Of a stretch of DNA of 64,000 bases, positions 50,271-58,450 are shown piece by piece. The notes beneath the pieces are model-generated. The model was not told the DNA's origin. It worked only from the letters and a program-made list of their open reading frames with translations, and did not search any database. Source of the stretch: Salinicoccus luteus DSM 17002 (GTDB taxonomy: Bacteria; Bacillota; Bacilli; Staphylococcales; Salinicoccaceae); assembly GCF_000712035.1 (NCBI RefSeq), contig NZ_JONV01000007.1, forward strand, positions 62,001-126,000, in the 5' to 3' direction. The stretch's first letter is position 1. The number at the start of each line of letters is the position of its first letter. A program made the translations under genes and the position numbers.

Positions 50271-51110
50271 CTATTTTCTTTTCAGTTCCATCACGACAAT
50301 TTCAGGATGGTTGAATACGCGGAATGGAAACCGGCTGTTTCCGAGCCCCCGGCTGACGACCATGCGCGTGCCGTTCCTCTCATGGATGCCCTCACTGTAT
50401 TTCGGCAGGACGCCCTGATGCGGTGCATAAAGCCCTTTGACAACCGGCAGCCGTATCTGTCCGCCATGAGCGTGCCCGGTGAACACAAGGTCTACCGGAT
50501 ATCTGCCGTATACATGAAGCAGTTCGGGGCGGTGGGAGAGCACGATGGTGAAGCGGTCATCCCTTCCTTCGAGCCGATGTTCGAGATCCCGCTCAAAGTC
50601 TTCCACCACCTGATGATCCCCGTCCTCTCCATAGAACCACAGATCCTCCATGCCGATCAGACGGATATACTCATTGCCGATATAGAGCCGGTCGTTGCGC
50701 CTGCTGATATTTTTCATGCCTGAAACTTCAATCGCCCGCTCCAGCCTGCCGAACCTTTTGTAGTGGGCTTCATGGTTCCCCGTCACATAATAGGTCGGCA
50801 GGATTTCCACCAGCTGTCTGACCAGATTCATGGACCGCCTGAAGTTGGGTGTACGCCGGTCGATGATGTCCCCGGTGACGAATATCACATCCCCATCGAT
50901 CTTTCTGATCTTCCTGATCAGCTTGGAAGAACGCCAGCCGAACCAGCCATTGTGGAAATCCGAGACTTGGATGATCTTATAGCCATCAAACGCATACGGT
51001 ACATGCTCCGACTCGTGTGTGTAGTATGTAGTGACAATGTCCTTGTCCTCTTTATATAAAAAGCGTGCCAATGCTATAAAAAATCCTAACAGGATTTGGG
51101 AGATCCTCAT
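50271..51110 (-). CDS. Metallophosphoesterase (YkuE-like)
   Basis: A 279-residue calcineurin-type phosphoesterase with an N-terminal membrane anchor (residues 1-20). All five metal-site motifs are present: VSDFHNGWFG, TGDIIDRR, TGNHEAHY, LSHRPEL and TGHAHGGQIRLP. ATG at 51110 is chosen for the GAGGT upstream. YkuE-type proteins act outside the membrane; some hydrolyse UDP-glucosamine lipid-type or cyclic substrates, but the substrate here is not known. Confidence 0.9.
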   Translation of the reverse strand: MRISQILLGFFIALARFLYKEDKDIVTTYYTHESEHVPYAFDGYKIIQVSDFHNGWFGWRSSKLIRKIRKIDGDVIFVTGDIIDRRTPNFRRSMNLVRQLVEILPTYYVTGNHEAHYKRFGRLERAIEVSGMKNISRRNDRLYIGNEYIRLIGMEDLWFYGEDGDHQVVEDFERDLEHRLEGRDDRFTIVLSHRPELLHVYGRYPVDLVFTGHAHGGQIRLPVVKGLYAPHQGVLPKYSEGIHERNGTRMVVSRGLGNSRFPFRVFNHPEIVVMELKRK

Positions 51111-51172
51111 ATGATTACCTCGATTTTTTATTTCTATTATAGAGCATATTGGCACGCCTTGAAACATATATT

Positions 51173-52024
51173 CTATTTTTCGTCATCTACATATTTGCCG
51201 TGTGAAGGCAGCGCAATTTCATCGAAGTTTTCCACCAGTCTTTCGAGTCCTTCACGCAGTTCCTCATCCTGAAGTGACTTTCCGTGGCCGAAAACTGCCG
51301 TATTCGGCTTGATGGACTGAAGTTTTTCAACCGACGCGCGGGCCGCTTCCCAATCCGTCGTGAAATATACCGGCGGCCCCTGTATTTCCTTCTTCTGGGC
51401 CATCACCTTGTAGAGGGAGTCCTGCTGGACGGTCACAAATGCATCACCAACAATCAATGTGCCATCGGATGAACGGTAGAGGGAGACATGTCCGTCAGTA
51501 TGCCCCGGCGTGTGGATCCATTCGAAACCGGGCATATGCGGCACAGTGCCATCTGCCGGCAATGCCTGCACATTATCGCCAAGGTCGATCGGCTCTTTCG
51601 GGAACATTGAGGCCGTCTTCGCCATCATACCCCCTTCAACGGTGGGATCCGGGTCCGGATAGGGCTCCTGCCCCATCAGATAAGGCAACTCTATCTTATG
51701 GGCATAGACGGGGGTGTCCCATTTCTCAATCAGTTCAATGATTGAACCGACATGGTCGAAGTGGCCATGCGTCAGGATGATCGCTTCCGGCCTTGCCCCT
51801 TCCCCAAAACGTGCTTCGACCGCTTTGATGATTTCATCCGCAGAATCCGGCAGTCCTGCATCCACCAGCACAAACCGGCTCTCGTCCGGATGTCCGACCA
51901 TGTGTACATTCACTATCTTATTCGTGTAGGTGCAAAGGTCCGGGAGCACTTCCGTCGTTTTGCCACTTTCCATCGAATACGCGGGCACTTTCTTGTAGTC
52001 GCTGCCATACTGCATTCTACTCAT
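51173..52024 (-). CDS. Metallo-beta-lactamase-fold hydrolase
   Basis: A 283-residue cytosolic hydrolase of the glyoxalase II-like group. The zinc motif is THGHFDHVGS (HxHxDH), with further ligands in HTPGHTDGHVSLY and VFGHGKSL. The start at 52024 has AAAGGAGGATGATT upstream; the longer frame from 52081 would include that RBS. It lacks the extra motifs of RNase J or lactonase AiiA. Possible roles are hydrolysis of a thioester or lactone; the substrate is open. Confidence 0.9.
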   Translation of the reverse strand: MSRMQYGSDYKKVPAYSMESGKTTEVLPDLCTYTNKIVNVHMVGHPDESRFVLVDAGLPDSADEIIKAVEARFGEGARPEAIILTHGHFDHVGSIIELIEKWDTPVYAHKIELPYLMGQEPYPDPDPTVEGGMMAKTASMFPKEPIDLGDNVQALPADGTVPHMPGFEWIHTPGHTDGHVSLYRSSDGTLIVGDAFVTVQQDSLYKVMAQKKEIQGPPVYFTTDWEAARASVEKLQSIKPNTAVFGHGKSLQDEELREGLERLVENFDEIALPSHGKYVDDEK

Positions 52025-52176
52025 AATCATCCTCCTTTTATTTTGAAGTATCCAGCATACATTTACCCGGTATCCGGCCATCTATTCCAAAAATGAAAGA
52101 ATCTGAATTCAGACGGAGAAATATGCATATTTGACCATGCAGCGCATATGGTAGAATGTATTCGAGGTGATAGGAA

Positions 52177-53118
52177 ATGGAAAAAATCAAACTCGGCGGC
52201 TCTTCGCTCGAAGCCTCCCGAATTATACTCGGCTGCATGCGCATCGCAGATATGGACGATCGGAAACTCGCCAGCCATGTCAACAGGGCAGTTGAACTCG
52301 GTATCAACCTGTTCGACCATGCAGACATTTATGGCGCCGGGGAATGCGAGCGCAAGTTCAGCAAAGTGCTCGCTACGGAAGTGGATCGCGAAAATATACT
52401 GATCCAGAGCAAGTGCGGCATCCGTTATGCCAACAGCACCAATAGAAAGGAAGACCAGTACTATGACCTGTCCAGGGACTATATTCTGGACTCAGTCGAC
52501 GGCATTCTCGAACGGCTCGGTACAGATTACCTGGATCTCCTGATGCTGCATCGTCCGGATGCCCTGATGGAACCTGGAGAAATCGCGGAAGCCTTTGACC
52601 GGCTGCATGACAGCGGCAAAGTCAGGCATTTCGGACTGAGCAACTTCCATGCCGCACAGTTCGACTTCGTGCAAAAGCATACGGATCATCAGCTCATCAC
52701 CAATCAGGTCCAGTTCGGGGTCGGCGCCCCGCATATGGTCAACAGCCGGATGCAGGCCAATACGCCATTCGATGGCGCTGGAGACCGGGATGGCGGCCTG
52801 CTCGACCATTCCCGCCTGAATGACATCACACTGCAGGCGTGGTCCCCCTTCCATTACGGCTACTTCGAAGGCATCATAATGGATGATCCGAAATACAGAA
52901 CGCTCAATGATGTATTGGAAGACATCGGCCAGTCCCATGGACTGACAAAAAATGCGGTTGCGGTCGCCTGGATACTCAGACATCCGGCCAATATGCAGAC
53001 CATCATCGGCACGACCGACACTACAAGGCTCGAGGACATCGCAAAAGCCGGGGATGTTGCATTGACCCGGGAAGAATGGTACCGCATCTATAAGGCCGCC
53101 GGCCATATATTGCCATAG
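52177..53118 (+). CDS. Aldo/keto reductase (YdhF-like)
   Basis: A 313-residue NADPH-dependent oxidoreductase of the YdhF-type AKR group. Visible are FDHADIYGAGECE (catalytic Asp and Tyr), LDLLMLHRPDALMEP (catalytic His), FGLSNFHAAQFD, and LQAWSPFHYG. The RBS is GAGGTGATAGGA. Monocistronic with its own terminator. The natural substrate of this group is unknown; it is distinct from the YvgN-like enzyme at 5.7-6.6 kb. Confidence 0.92.
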   Translation: MEKIKLGGSSLEASRIILGCMRIADMDDRKLASHVNRAVELGINLFDHADIYGAGECERKFSKVLATEVDRENILIQSKCGIRYANSTNRKEDQYYDLSRDYILDSVDGILERLGTDYLDLLMLHRPDALMEPGEIAEAFDRLHDSGKVRHFGLSNFHAAQFDFVQKHTDHQLITNQVQFGVGAPHMVNSRMQANTPFDGAGDRDGGLLDHSRLNDITLQAWSPFHYGYFEGIIMDDPKYRTLNDVLEDIGQSHGLTKNAVAVAWILRHPANMQTIIGTTDTTRLEDIAKAGDVALTREEWYRIYKAAGHILP

Positions 53119-53124
53119 GAAAAG

Positions 53125-53156
53125 AAATCTCCCGCCAGTTTTCTGGCGGGAGATTT
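53125..53156 (+). terminator. Intrinsic terminator
   Basis: Stem AAATCTCCCGCCAG / CTGGCGGGAGATTT with a TTTT loop; the right end runs into TTTTG. It also serves the convergent oxidoreductase from the other side less well. Confidence 0.88.
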
Positions 53157-53235
53157 TGTATGGGCTGGAGCAGTTATATGTTTTATTTGCTTTGTCCCAC
53201 GTGCCGGGGACAGATGCATCATCGCTTCCACCGCG

Positions 53236-54219
53236 CTACTTCCGGTCGGCCGGATAGATGATGCCTGCACTTTCCCTTGCCTTTTCGAAGGTTTCCATCA
53301 CTGCCACTGAGTGCGCAAGCCATTCGGATGCAGCCTTATGATCACCTGCTTGGTAAACCGCTTCAAAATCCTCAAGCTCCGCAACCATATTGTTCGGATT
53401 CTGTCCGAGGTCGATCAATTCTTCCTCTCCATCGACCACCACTTCGACCGAGTCGATGATATTGGCGGAGCCATTGACTTTGATGTATCCCGCGTCCCCC
53501 TGGAGGAGGACGCTGTTTTCGCTTTTTGTATCCTTCGAGCCGATGCATGTAGCGACACTATTCCCATACTGCAGCACGCAGGCACCGGATGTATCGACGC
53601 CCCCTTCAAATTTGTTCGGGACATAGGTGACCGCTTCCGGCCGGCCAAGCAGCCTGATGACGAAATGCAGATTGTAGATATTCAGGTCGGCGAGTGCCCC
53701 GCCTGAGAATTCCAGATTGAACACGTTCGGGACCTCTCCGCCCTTCAGCTTGTCATAGCGGCTCGAGTACTGGGAGTAGTTCGCCTGGATGATTTTAAGC
53801 TCCCCGACCTTGTGCAGTTCCCGCCCAATCGCCTTGAAGTGCGGCAGATGGATGCCCGTTACGGCTTCAAACAGGAACAGCCCCTTATCCCTGCTCAATT
53901 CGATGAGGGTTTCGAGTTCCTCCACGGTGGAAGTGAACGGCTTCTCACATATGACATGCTTGCCCGCTTCCAGGGCCGCTTTTGCATATGCATAGTGGAG
54001 GCTGTTCGGCGAAGCGACATAGACCGTGTCGTACCCACCGTCAGCAAGCATCTCCTCTGCATCCGTAAAATAGTTCTGAACCGTATGCTTCTCCGCAAAT
54101 GCCTTTGCCCGCTCCTCCGTGCGTGAATATACACCGTATACTTCAATTCCCTCGACCTGCCTGGCCGCCTCCATGAAACGATCTACGATGAACCCTGTAC
54201 CGATGGTTGCTATTTTCAT
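53236..54219 (-). CDS. Gfo/Idh/MocA family oxidoreductase
   Basis: A 327-residue NAD(P)-dependent oxidoreductase. The nucleotide loop is KIATIGTGFIVDRFM; the catalytic Lys is in EKPFTST (ICEKP, about residue 93). The C-terminal domain is of the common GFO type. Such enzymes oxidise sugars, inositols or related diols. It is divergent from cadC, and its promoter region holds an inverted repeat like the cadC operator, so it may be metal-regulated or simply share the gap. RBS GGAAGGG. Confidence 0.9.
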   Translation of the reverse strand: MKIATIGTGFIVDRFMEAARQVEGIEVYGVYSRTEERAKAFAEKHTVQNYFTDAEEMLADGGYDTVYVASPNSLHYAYAKAALEAGKHVICEKPFTSTVEELETLIELSRDKGLFLFEAVTGIHLPHFKAIGRELHKVGELKIIQANYSQYSSRYDKLKGGEVPNVFNLEFSGGALADLNIYNLHFVIRLLGRPEAVTYVPNKFEGGVDTSGACVLQYGNSVATCIGSKDTKSENSVLLQGDAGYIKVNGSANIIDSVEVVVDGEEELIDLGQNPNNMVAELEDFEAVYQAGDHKAASEWLAHSVAVMETFEKARESAGIIYPADRK

Positions 54220-54270
54220 TGGAACCCTTCCTTTTTCTGTTTTATCTATAGTTTAACACATCAATATCAC

Positions 54271-54286
54271 TCAAGTGCACACTTGA
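54271..54286. promoter_or_regulatory. ArsR/CadC-type operator candidate 1
   Basis: TCAAGTGCACACTTGA, with perfect 7-bp arms. It overlaps the -35 region (TTGAAT, 54283-54288) of the cadC promoter on the plus strand and the TTGAGT box of the oxidoreductase promoter on the minus strand. Confidence 0.6.
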
Positions 54287-54310
54287 ATAACGACGGGAAT
54301 AGGATATAAT
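54283..54310 (+). promoter_or_regulatory. cadC-cadA promoter
   Basis: -35 TTGAAT (54283-54288), a 16-nt spacer, and -10 TATAAT (54305-54310). Confidence 0.75.
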
Positions 54311-54314
54311 ATAA

Positions 54315-54330
54315 TCAAATACTCATTTGA
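54315..54330. promoter_or_regulatory. ArsR/CadC-type operator candidate 2
   Basis: TCAAATACTCATTTGA, with perfect 6-bp arms and a 4-nt centre. It is close to the staphylococcal cad operator (CAAATAAATATTTG) and lies over the expected start of transcription of cadC. Confidence 0.8.
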
Positions 54331-54343
54331 ATGAGGGGATACG

Positions 54344-54712
54344 ATGGAAATAAAAACATGTGATATAGAAAGCGTTGATGTCGACAAGGTTTCCCGGGTG
54401 AAAGCGCGTATTGATGCAGATGCGGTGGGAAAAGTCGCTGCCATCTTCAAGGCCCTCGGCGAGGTGAACCGCACACGGATCGTCAAGGCCCTGAGCCTGG
54501 AGGAGGCACTCTGTGTATGTGATATCGCCACCATCATCGATGCAACCATCGCCACGACTTCCCATCATCTGCGTTCATTGCACAGACAGGGCATCATAAA
54601 ATCAAGGAAAGAAGGAAAAATGGTGTACTACAGTCTCGACGACGACCATATCCGACAGATTGTCAGTATGGCCTTCCTTCACCAGGAGGAGCTGACCCAT
54701 CATGGCGAATGA
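54344..54712 (+). CDS. cadC: CadC-type ArsR/SmtB metal-sensing repressor
   Basis: A 122-residue winged-helix repressor that leaves its operator when it binds Cd, Pb or Zn. The metal Cys residues are C6 (KTCDIE) and C57/C59 (ALCVCD), matching C7, C58 and C60 of staphylococcal CadC. The fourth ligand of the classic protein, C11, is absent here, which may alter metal preference. The recognition helix is in DATIATTSHHLRSLHRQGI. It overlaps cadA by 11 nt, and two operators lie upstream. Confidence 0.92.
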   Translation: MEIKTCDIESVDVDKVSRVKARIDADAVGKVAAIFKALGEVNRTRIVKALSLEEALCVCDIATIIDATIATTSHHLRSLHRQGIIKSRKEGKMVYYSLDDDHIRQIVSMAFLHQEELTHHGE

Positions 54713-56765
54713 CAAGACAACCTACCGTATCGATGGATTCTCCTGTGCAAACTGCGCCCGCACCTTCGAGAAGAATGTTCAGCAGATAAAGGGCGTCGAA
54801 GATGCCCAGGTCAATTTCGGCGCTTCGAAAATAACCGTCCAGGGCGCCGCCACTGTAGAAGATATTGAGAAGGCAGGCGCCTTTGAACAGCTCAAAGTCG
54901 TGAATGCCAGCGGTCCTGCACCAGAAAGGCAGTCCTTCTTCAAAAAACACCGCATGGTCATTCTCTCAGCCATATTGATGCTCATCGGTTTCGGCCTCGT
55001 CATCTACTATGGCGGACAGAACCCCGTGACCACAGGCTTCTTTCTGGCCTCAGTCGTCACCGGCGGCTACAGGATGTTCTGGACCGGCTTGAACAACCTG
55101 ACAAGACTGCGCTTTGACATGAAGACATTGATGACCGTCGCCATCATCGGCGCCGCCCTGATTGGGGAGTGGCCGGAGGCCTCAGTCGTCGTGGTGCTGT
55201 TTGCTATCAGCGAGGCCCTGGAGAGATATTCCATGGATAAGGCCCGGACCTCCATCCAGTCCCTTATGGAAATCGCTCCGAACACCGCTTCCGTGAAAAC
55301 ACAGGACGGCATCCGTGAAGTTGAAGTCGGAGATGTACAGATCCGGGACACAATCGTCGTCCGACCAGGTGAAAAACTGCCGATGGACGGCGTAATCTCC
55401 TCCGGGCATTCAAGCATCAACCAGTCCGCCATAACGGGAGAATCGCTGCCTGTTGAAGTATCCGGCGGCGAAGAAGTCTATGCCGGTACGCTCAACCAGA
55501 ATGGCTACTTGGAAATTGAAGTGACGAAGAATGTAGAAGATACGACCATTGCGAAAATCATCCAGCTTGTGGAAGAGGCGCAGGAGAAGCGCGCCCCGGC
55601 ACAGCAGTTCGTCGACCAGTTCGCCAAATACTATACGCCGGCAATCATGATGATTGCGGTGATGGTTGCGGTCATCCCCCCTCTCCTTTTCGGTGCCGAA
55701 TGGATGACCTATATCTATCAAGGACTCGCGATACTCGTCGTCGGATGCCCGTGCGCCCTCGTCATCTCCACCCCGATTGCGATCGTCTCCGCCATTGGAA
55801 ATGCTGCGAACAGGGGCGTATTGATCAAGGGCGGCGTCCACCTGGAGAAGATTGGCCAAAGCAGCCTTGTGGCCTTCGATAAGACGGGCACATTGACGAA
55901 GGGCGAGCCGCATGTCACAGACTTCGAAGCGGCTTCCGGCCGCTCACGGGAAGAAGTGCTCGCCATCACAGCTGCACTTGAATCCCACTCCGAGCATCCC
56001 ATCGCCCAGTCGGTCATCAAGTATGCAGAGTCGGAAGGCATCCGTTATAGCGATATCGATATTAACCGGTTCAAAGCTGTGACAGGCACAGGTATTTCCG
56101 GGGAAATAGGACAGCACTTCTACGAAATCAGAAAGCCTGATGATGATGCGTTGTCGGTACAGTACCAGGACGCCGGCAAGACTGCCATGATCATCACAGA
56201 AGATGGCCATATCATCGGCCATATTGCCGTAATGGATGAGCTGAGGGAATCAAGCAGGCCAGCAATAGAAAAACTTCATAACCTTGGCATCCAGACAGCC
56301 ATGTTGACCGGGGACAATGGAAACACAGCCGGCGCGATTGCACGTACACTCGGCATTGACAAGATATACGCAGGTCTTATGCCGGAAGACAAGCTCGATA
56401 CCATCGAGGACCTGAAGAAGGATCATACCGTAGCGATGGTCGGAGACGGCATCAATGATGCACCAGCACTCGCGACCGCCAATGTCGGTGTCGCCATGGG
56501 CAAAGGGACCGATACTGCGCTTGAAACTGCGGATATGGCACTGATGGGCAACAGCATCCACCATCTCCCGTTTGCCATCGGGTTGAGCAGGAGAACATTG
56601 AACATCATCAAGGCCAATATCTCCTTCGCCATCATCATCAAAGTCATCGCACTGCTGCTCGTCATTCCAGGATGGCTGACTCTATGGATCGCCATCTTAT
56701 CCGATATCGGCGCCACACTCATCGTTGCATTGAACGGGCTCAGGCTCCTGCACATGAAAGAGTAA
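54702..56765 (+). CDS. cadA: Cadmium/zinc-type heavy-metal P1B ATPase
   Basis: A 687-residue membrane pump exporting Cd, Zn or Pb. It has one N-terminal HMA domain (C15 and C18 in GFSCANCAR), about eight membrane segments, the ion-path motif CPC in VVGCPCALVISTP, the phosphorylation site DKTGTLTKGE, and the hinge GDGINDAPAL. The C-terminal LSDIGATLIVALNGLRLL is typical of the Zn/Cd class. Its start overlaps cadC by 11 nt, with AGGAGG 12 nt upstream. A shared terminator follows. Confidence 0.95.
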   Translation: MANDKTTYRIDGFSCANCARTFEKNVQQIKGVEDAQVNFGASKITVQGAATVEDIEKAGAFEQLKVVNASGPAPERQSFFKKHRMVILSAILMLIGFGLVIYYGGQNPVTTGFFLASVVTGGYRMFWTGLNNLTRLRFDMKTLMTVAIIGAALIGEWPEASVVVVLFAISEALERYSMDKARTSIQSLMEIAPNTASVKTQDGIREVEVGDVQIRDTIVVRPGEKLPMDGVISSGHSSINQSAITGESLPVEVSGGEEVYAGTLNQNGYLEIEVTKNVEDTTIAKIIQLVEEAQEKRAPAQQFVDQFAKYYTPAIMMIAVMVAVIPPLLFGAEWMTYIYQGLAILVVGCPCALVISTPIAIVSAIGNAANRGVLIKGGVHLEKIGQSSLVAFDKTGTLTKGEPHVTDFEAASGRSREEVLAITAALESHSEHPIAQSVIKYAESEGIRYSDIDINRFKAVTGTGISGEIGQHFYEIRKPDDDALSVQYQDAGKTAMIITEDGHIIGHIAVMDELRESSRPAIEKLHNLGIQTAMLTGDNGNTAGAIARTLGIDKIYAGLMPEDKLDTIEDLKKDHTVAMVGDGINDAPALATANVGVAMGKGTDTALETADMALMGNSIHHLPFAIGLSRRTLNIIKANISFAIIIKVIALLLVIPGWLTLWIAILSDIGATLIVALNGLRLLHMKE

Positions 56766-56773
56766 TGTATGCA

Positions 56774-56812
56774 AAGAAGGCGGTCATACCATCATGGTAT
56801 GACCGCCTTCTT
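56774..56812. terminator. Bidirectional terminator hairpin
   Basis: Perfect 19-bp arms (AAGAAGGCGGTCATACCAT and its complement) with a 1-nt turn, between cadA and the convergent CNNM-type gene. Flanking T or A runs are short. Confidence 0.8.
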
Positions 56813-58045
56813 CTATTCTTCCTGCTTGATGATATGCACTTTTCTGATCATCTGATCTTCCATCACAGTGACCTTGAACTTCAAACCGACTTCCTCCAGT
56901 GTATCCCCTTCAGTGGGGAAATCGTTGAATTCCTTCAGCAGGAAACCGGAAAGGGTATCCTCCTCTTCGGGAATATCGGTATCGAAAATGGAGTTCAGAC
57001 GGTGCAGGGTGATTTTCCCGTCACAGACGATCTCTGTTTCAGTCAACGATTCAACCAGCGCATCATTTCTGAGATCAGTCTCATCTTCTATTTCAAAACC
57101 AAGCATGGATTCTATAATGTCTTCGTGTGTCAAAATGCCTTCCGTACCGCCGAACTCGTCGATGACGACTGCCAGATGACGTCTTTCCTTCGTCATCTTC
57201 CTCAATACATATTCGACCGGTTGGAACTCATGGACGGTCAATGGATCGGCATCGCAGAAATCCATCAGGGGCCTGTCCGGGTCTACAGACCATTGGAGCA
57301 GATACTTCGAGTGGAAGACCCCGATGATATCATCCATGTCTTCACCATATACCGGATAGCGTGTAAACATATTATTGATTACATGGTCACGGACCTCCTC
57401 ATATCCTGCAGTGGAGGATATGGCTTCCATCTCCGTCCTGGGAGTGGTCAGCACATCCTTTACGTTCAGATTGCGGAAATCGAGCACACCTCTGATCCTG
57501 TAGGATTCATCCTTCGCAAGCATCCCTTCGGAATCGGCAATATCCACGATGGTGCGGAGTTCATCCTTCGATACGGTGCCCGCCCCTTCAAGCTCTCCTT
57601 TCGAGAGCACTCTTGCTATCGCATCTGTCAGCCAGTTCAGTACTACTGTAATCGGCTTGAAAATGACGACAAAGAAAGTAATGACAGGTGCCACCGTTTT
57701 CGCAATCGGTTCGGGGAATGTAGCCGCAATCGATTTTGGAATGACCTCTGCAAACACGATGATTGTGACTGTGAGCACAGCTGAGGCGATCGCCACACTG
57801 ATGCCGTAGTCAAGCGCCATTGTGGTCACCAATGTCGGCAGCAGGATGTTCGCAATGTTGTTGCCGATGAGTATGGTCGTGATGAATACACTTGGCCTGG
57901 AGATCAATCGGAGCAGCCGTTTGGCGCTTGCATCCCCATTATTCGCCCTCGACTGCAGCCTCATCTTATTCACTGCCGTCAGTGCGGTTTCACTCCCTGA
58001 AAAGAACAGGGAGACGAAAAGTAATATAATGATCGCAATGATCAT
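56813..58045 (-). CDS. CNNM/CorC-type protein (hemolysin family, DUF21-CBS)
   Basis: A 410-residue membrane protein. The DUF21 transmembrane domain (residues 1-170, with FFSGSETALTAVNKMRL) is followed by two CBS domains (about 190-310) and a CorC_HlyC domain at the C-terminus (SGFLLKEFNDFPTEGDTLE). Relatives such as MpfA export magnesium, and loss causes Mg sensitivity in staphylococci and bacilli. The old name hemolysin is misleading. RBS GGAGGATAAAG. Its place in a metal-transport block fits an ion-export role. Confidence 0.93.
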   Translation of the reverse strand: MIIAIIILLFVSLFFSGSETALTAVNKMRLQSRANNGDASAKRLLRLISRPSVFITTILIGNNIANILLPTLVTTMALDYGISVAIASAVLTVTIIVFAEVIPKSIAATFPEPIAKTVAPVITFFVVIFKPITVVLNWLTDAIARVLSKGELEGAGTVSKDELRTIVDIADSEGMLAKDESYRIRGVLDFRNLNVKDVLTTPRTEMEAISSTAGYEEVRDHVINNMFTRYPVYGEDMDDIIGVFHSKYLLQWSVDPDRPLMDFCDADPLTVHEFQPVEYVLRKMTKERRHLAVVIDEFGGTEGILTHEDIIESMLGFEIEDETDLRNDALVESLTETEIVCDGKITLHRLNSIFDTDIPEEEDTLSGFLLKEFNDFPTEGDTLEEVGLKFKVTVMEDQMIRKVHIIKQEE

Positions 58046-58162
58046 TCTTTATCCTCCTTAAGTATGGAACTCTGATTATTTCATGATGCCTACTGTAAAT
58101 GACTTTCTTCCAGTTTACCACTTATCAGCATAAATGTTTAACCGTTATACAACATCCTCCAC

Positions 58163-58194
58163 AAAAAAATAGCCCGCCCCTTTCAGGAGCAGGC
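58163..58194 (-). terminator. Terminator of the csoR-copA-copZ operon
   Basis: On the minus strand, stem GCCTGCTCC / GGGGCGGGC (two G:T pairs), 5-nt loop, then TATTTTTTTG. Confidence 0.88.
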
Positions 58195-58206
58195 AGCATT
58201 TCCCGG

Positions 58207-58416
58207 TTATTTCCTGACGTCGTATCCCTGATCTTCAATCGCTTCGACCATGGATGATTCCGTCACTTTCGATTCATCATATTCAACATTGACATTATTA
58301 GCCTCCAGATTGACATCTGCGGATTTGACACCCTCCAGCCCTGAAAGGGCACCTTCTACGGAACTCTTGCAATGTCCACATGTCATACCTTCAACTTCAA
58401 TTGTCTTTTGAGCCAT
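58207..58416 (-). CDS. copZ: Copper chaperone CopZ
   Basis: A 69-residue HMA-domain protein that carries Cu(I) to CopA. The metal motif is C13-x2-C16 in EGMTCGHCKSS; the fold motif ending in IEDQGYDVRK is standard. RBS AGGAGG. It lies 34 nt after copA as the last gene of the operon. Confidence 0.96.
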   Translation of the reverse strand: MAQKTIEVEGMTCGHCKSSVEGALSGLEGVKSADVNLEANNVNVEYDESKVTESSMVEAIEDQGYDVRK

Positions 58417-58450
58417 TCAAAATCTCCTCCTAATTGTTTATATCCATATA

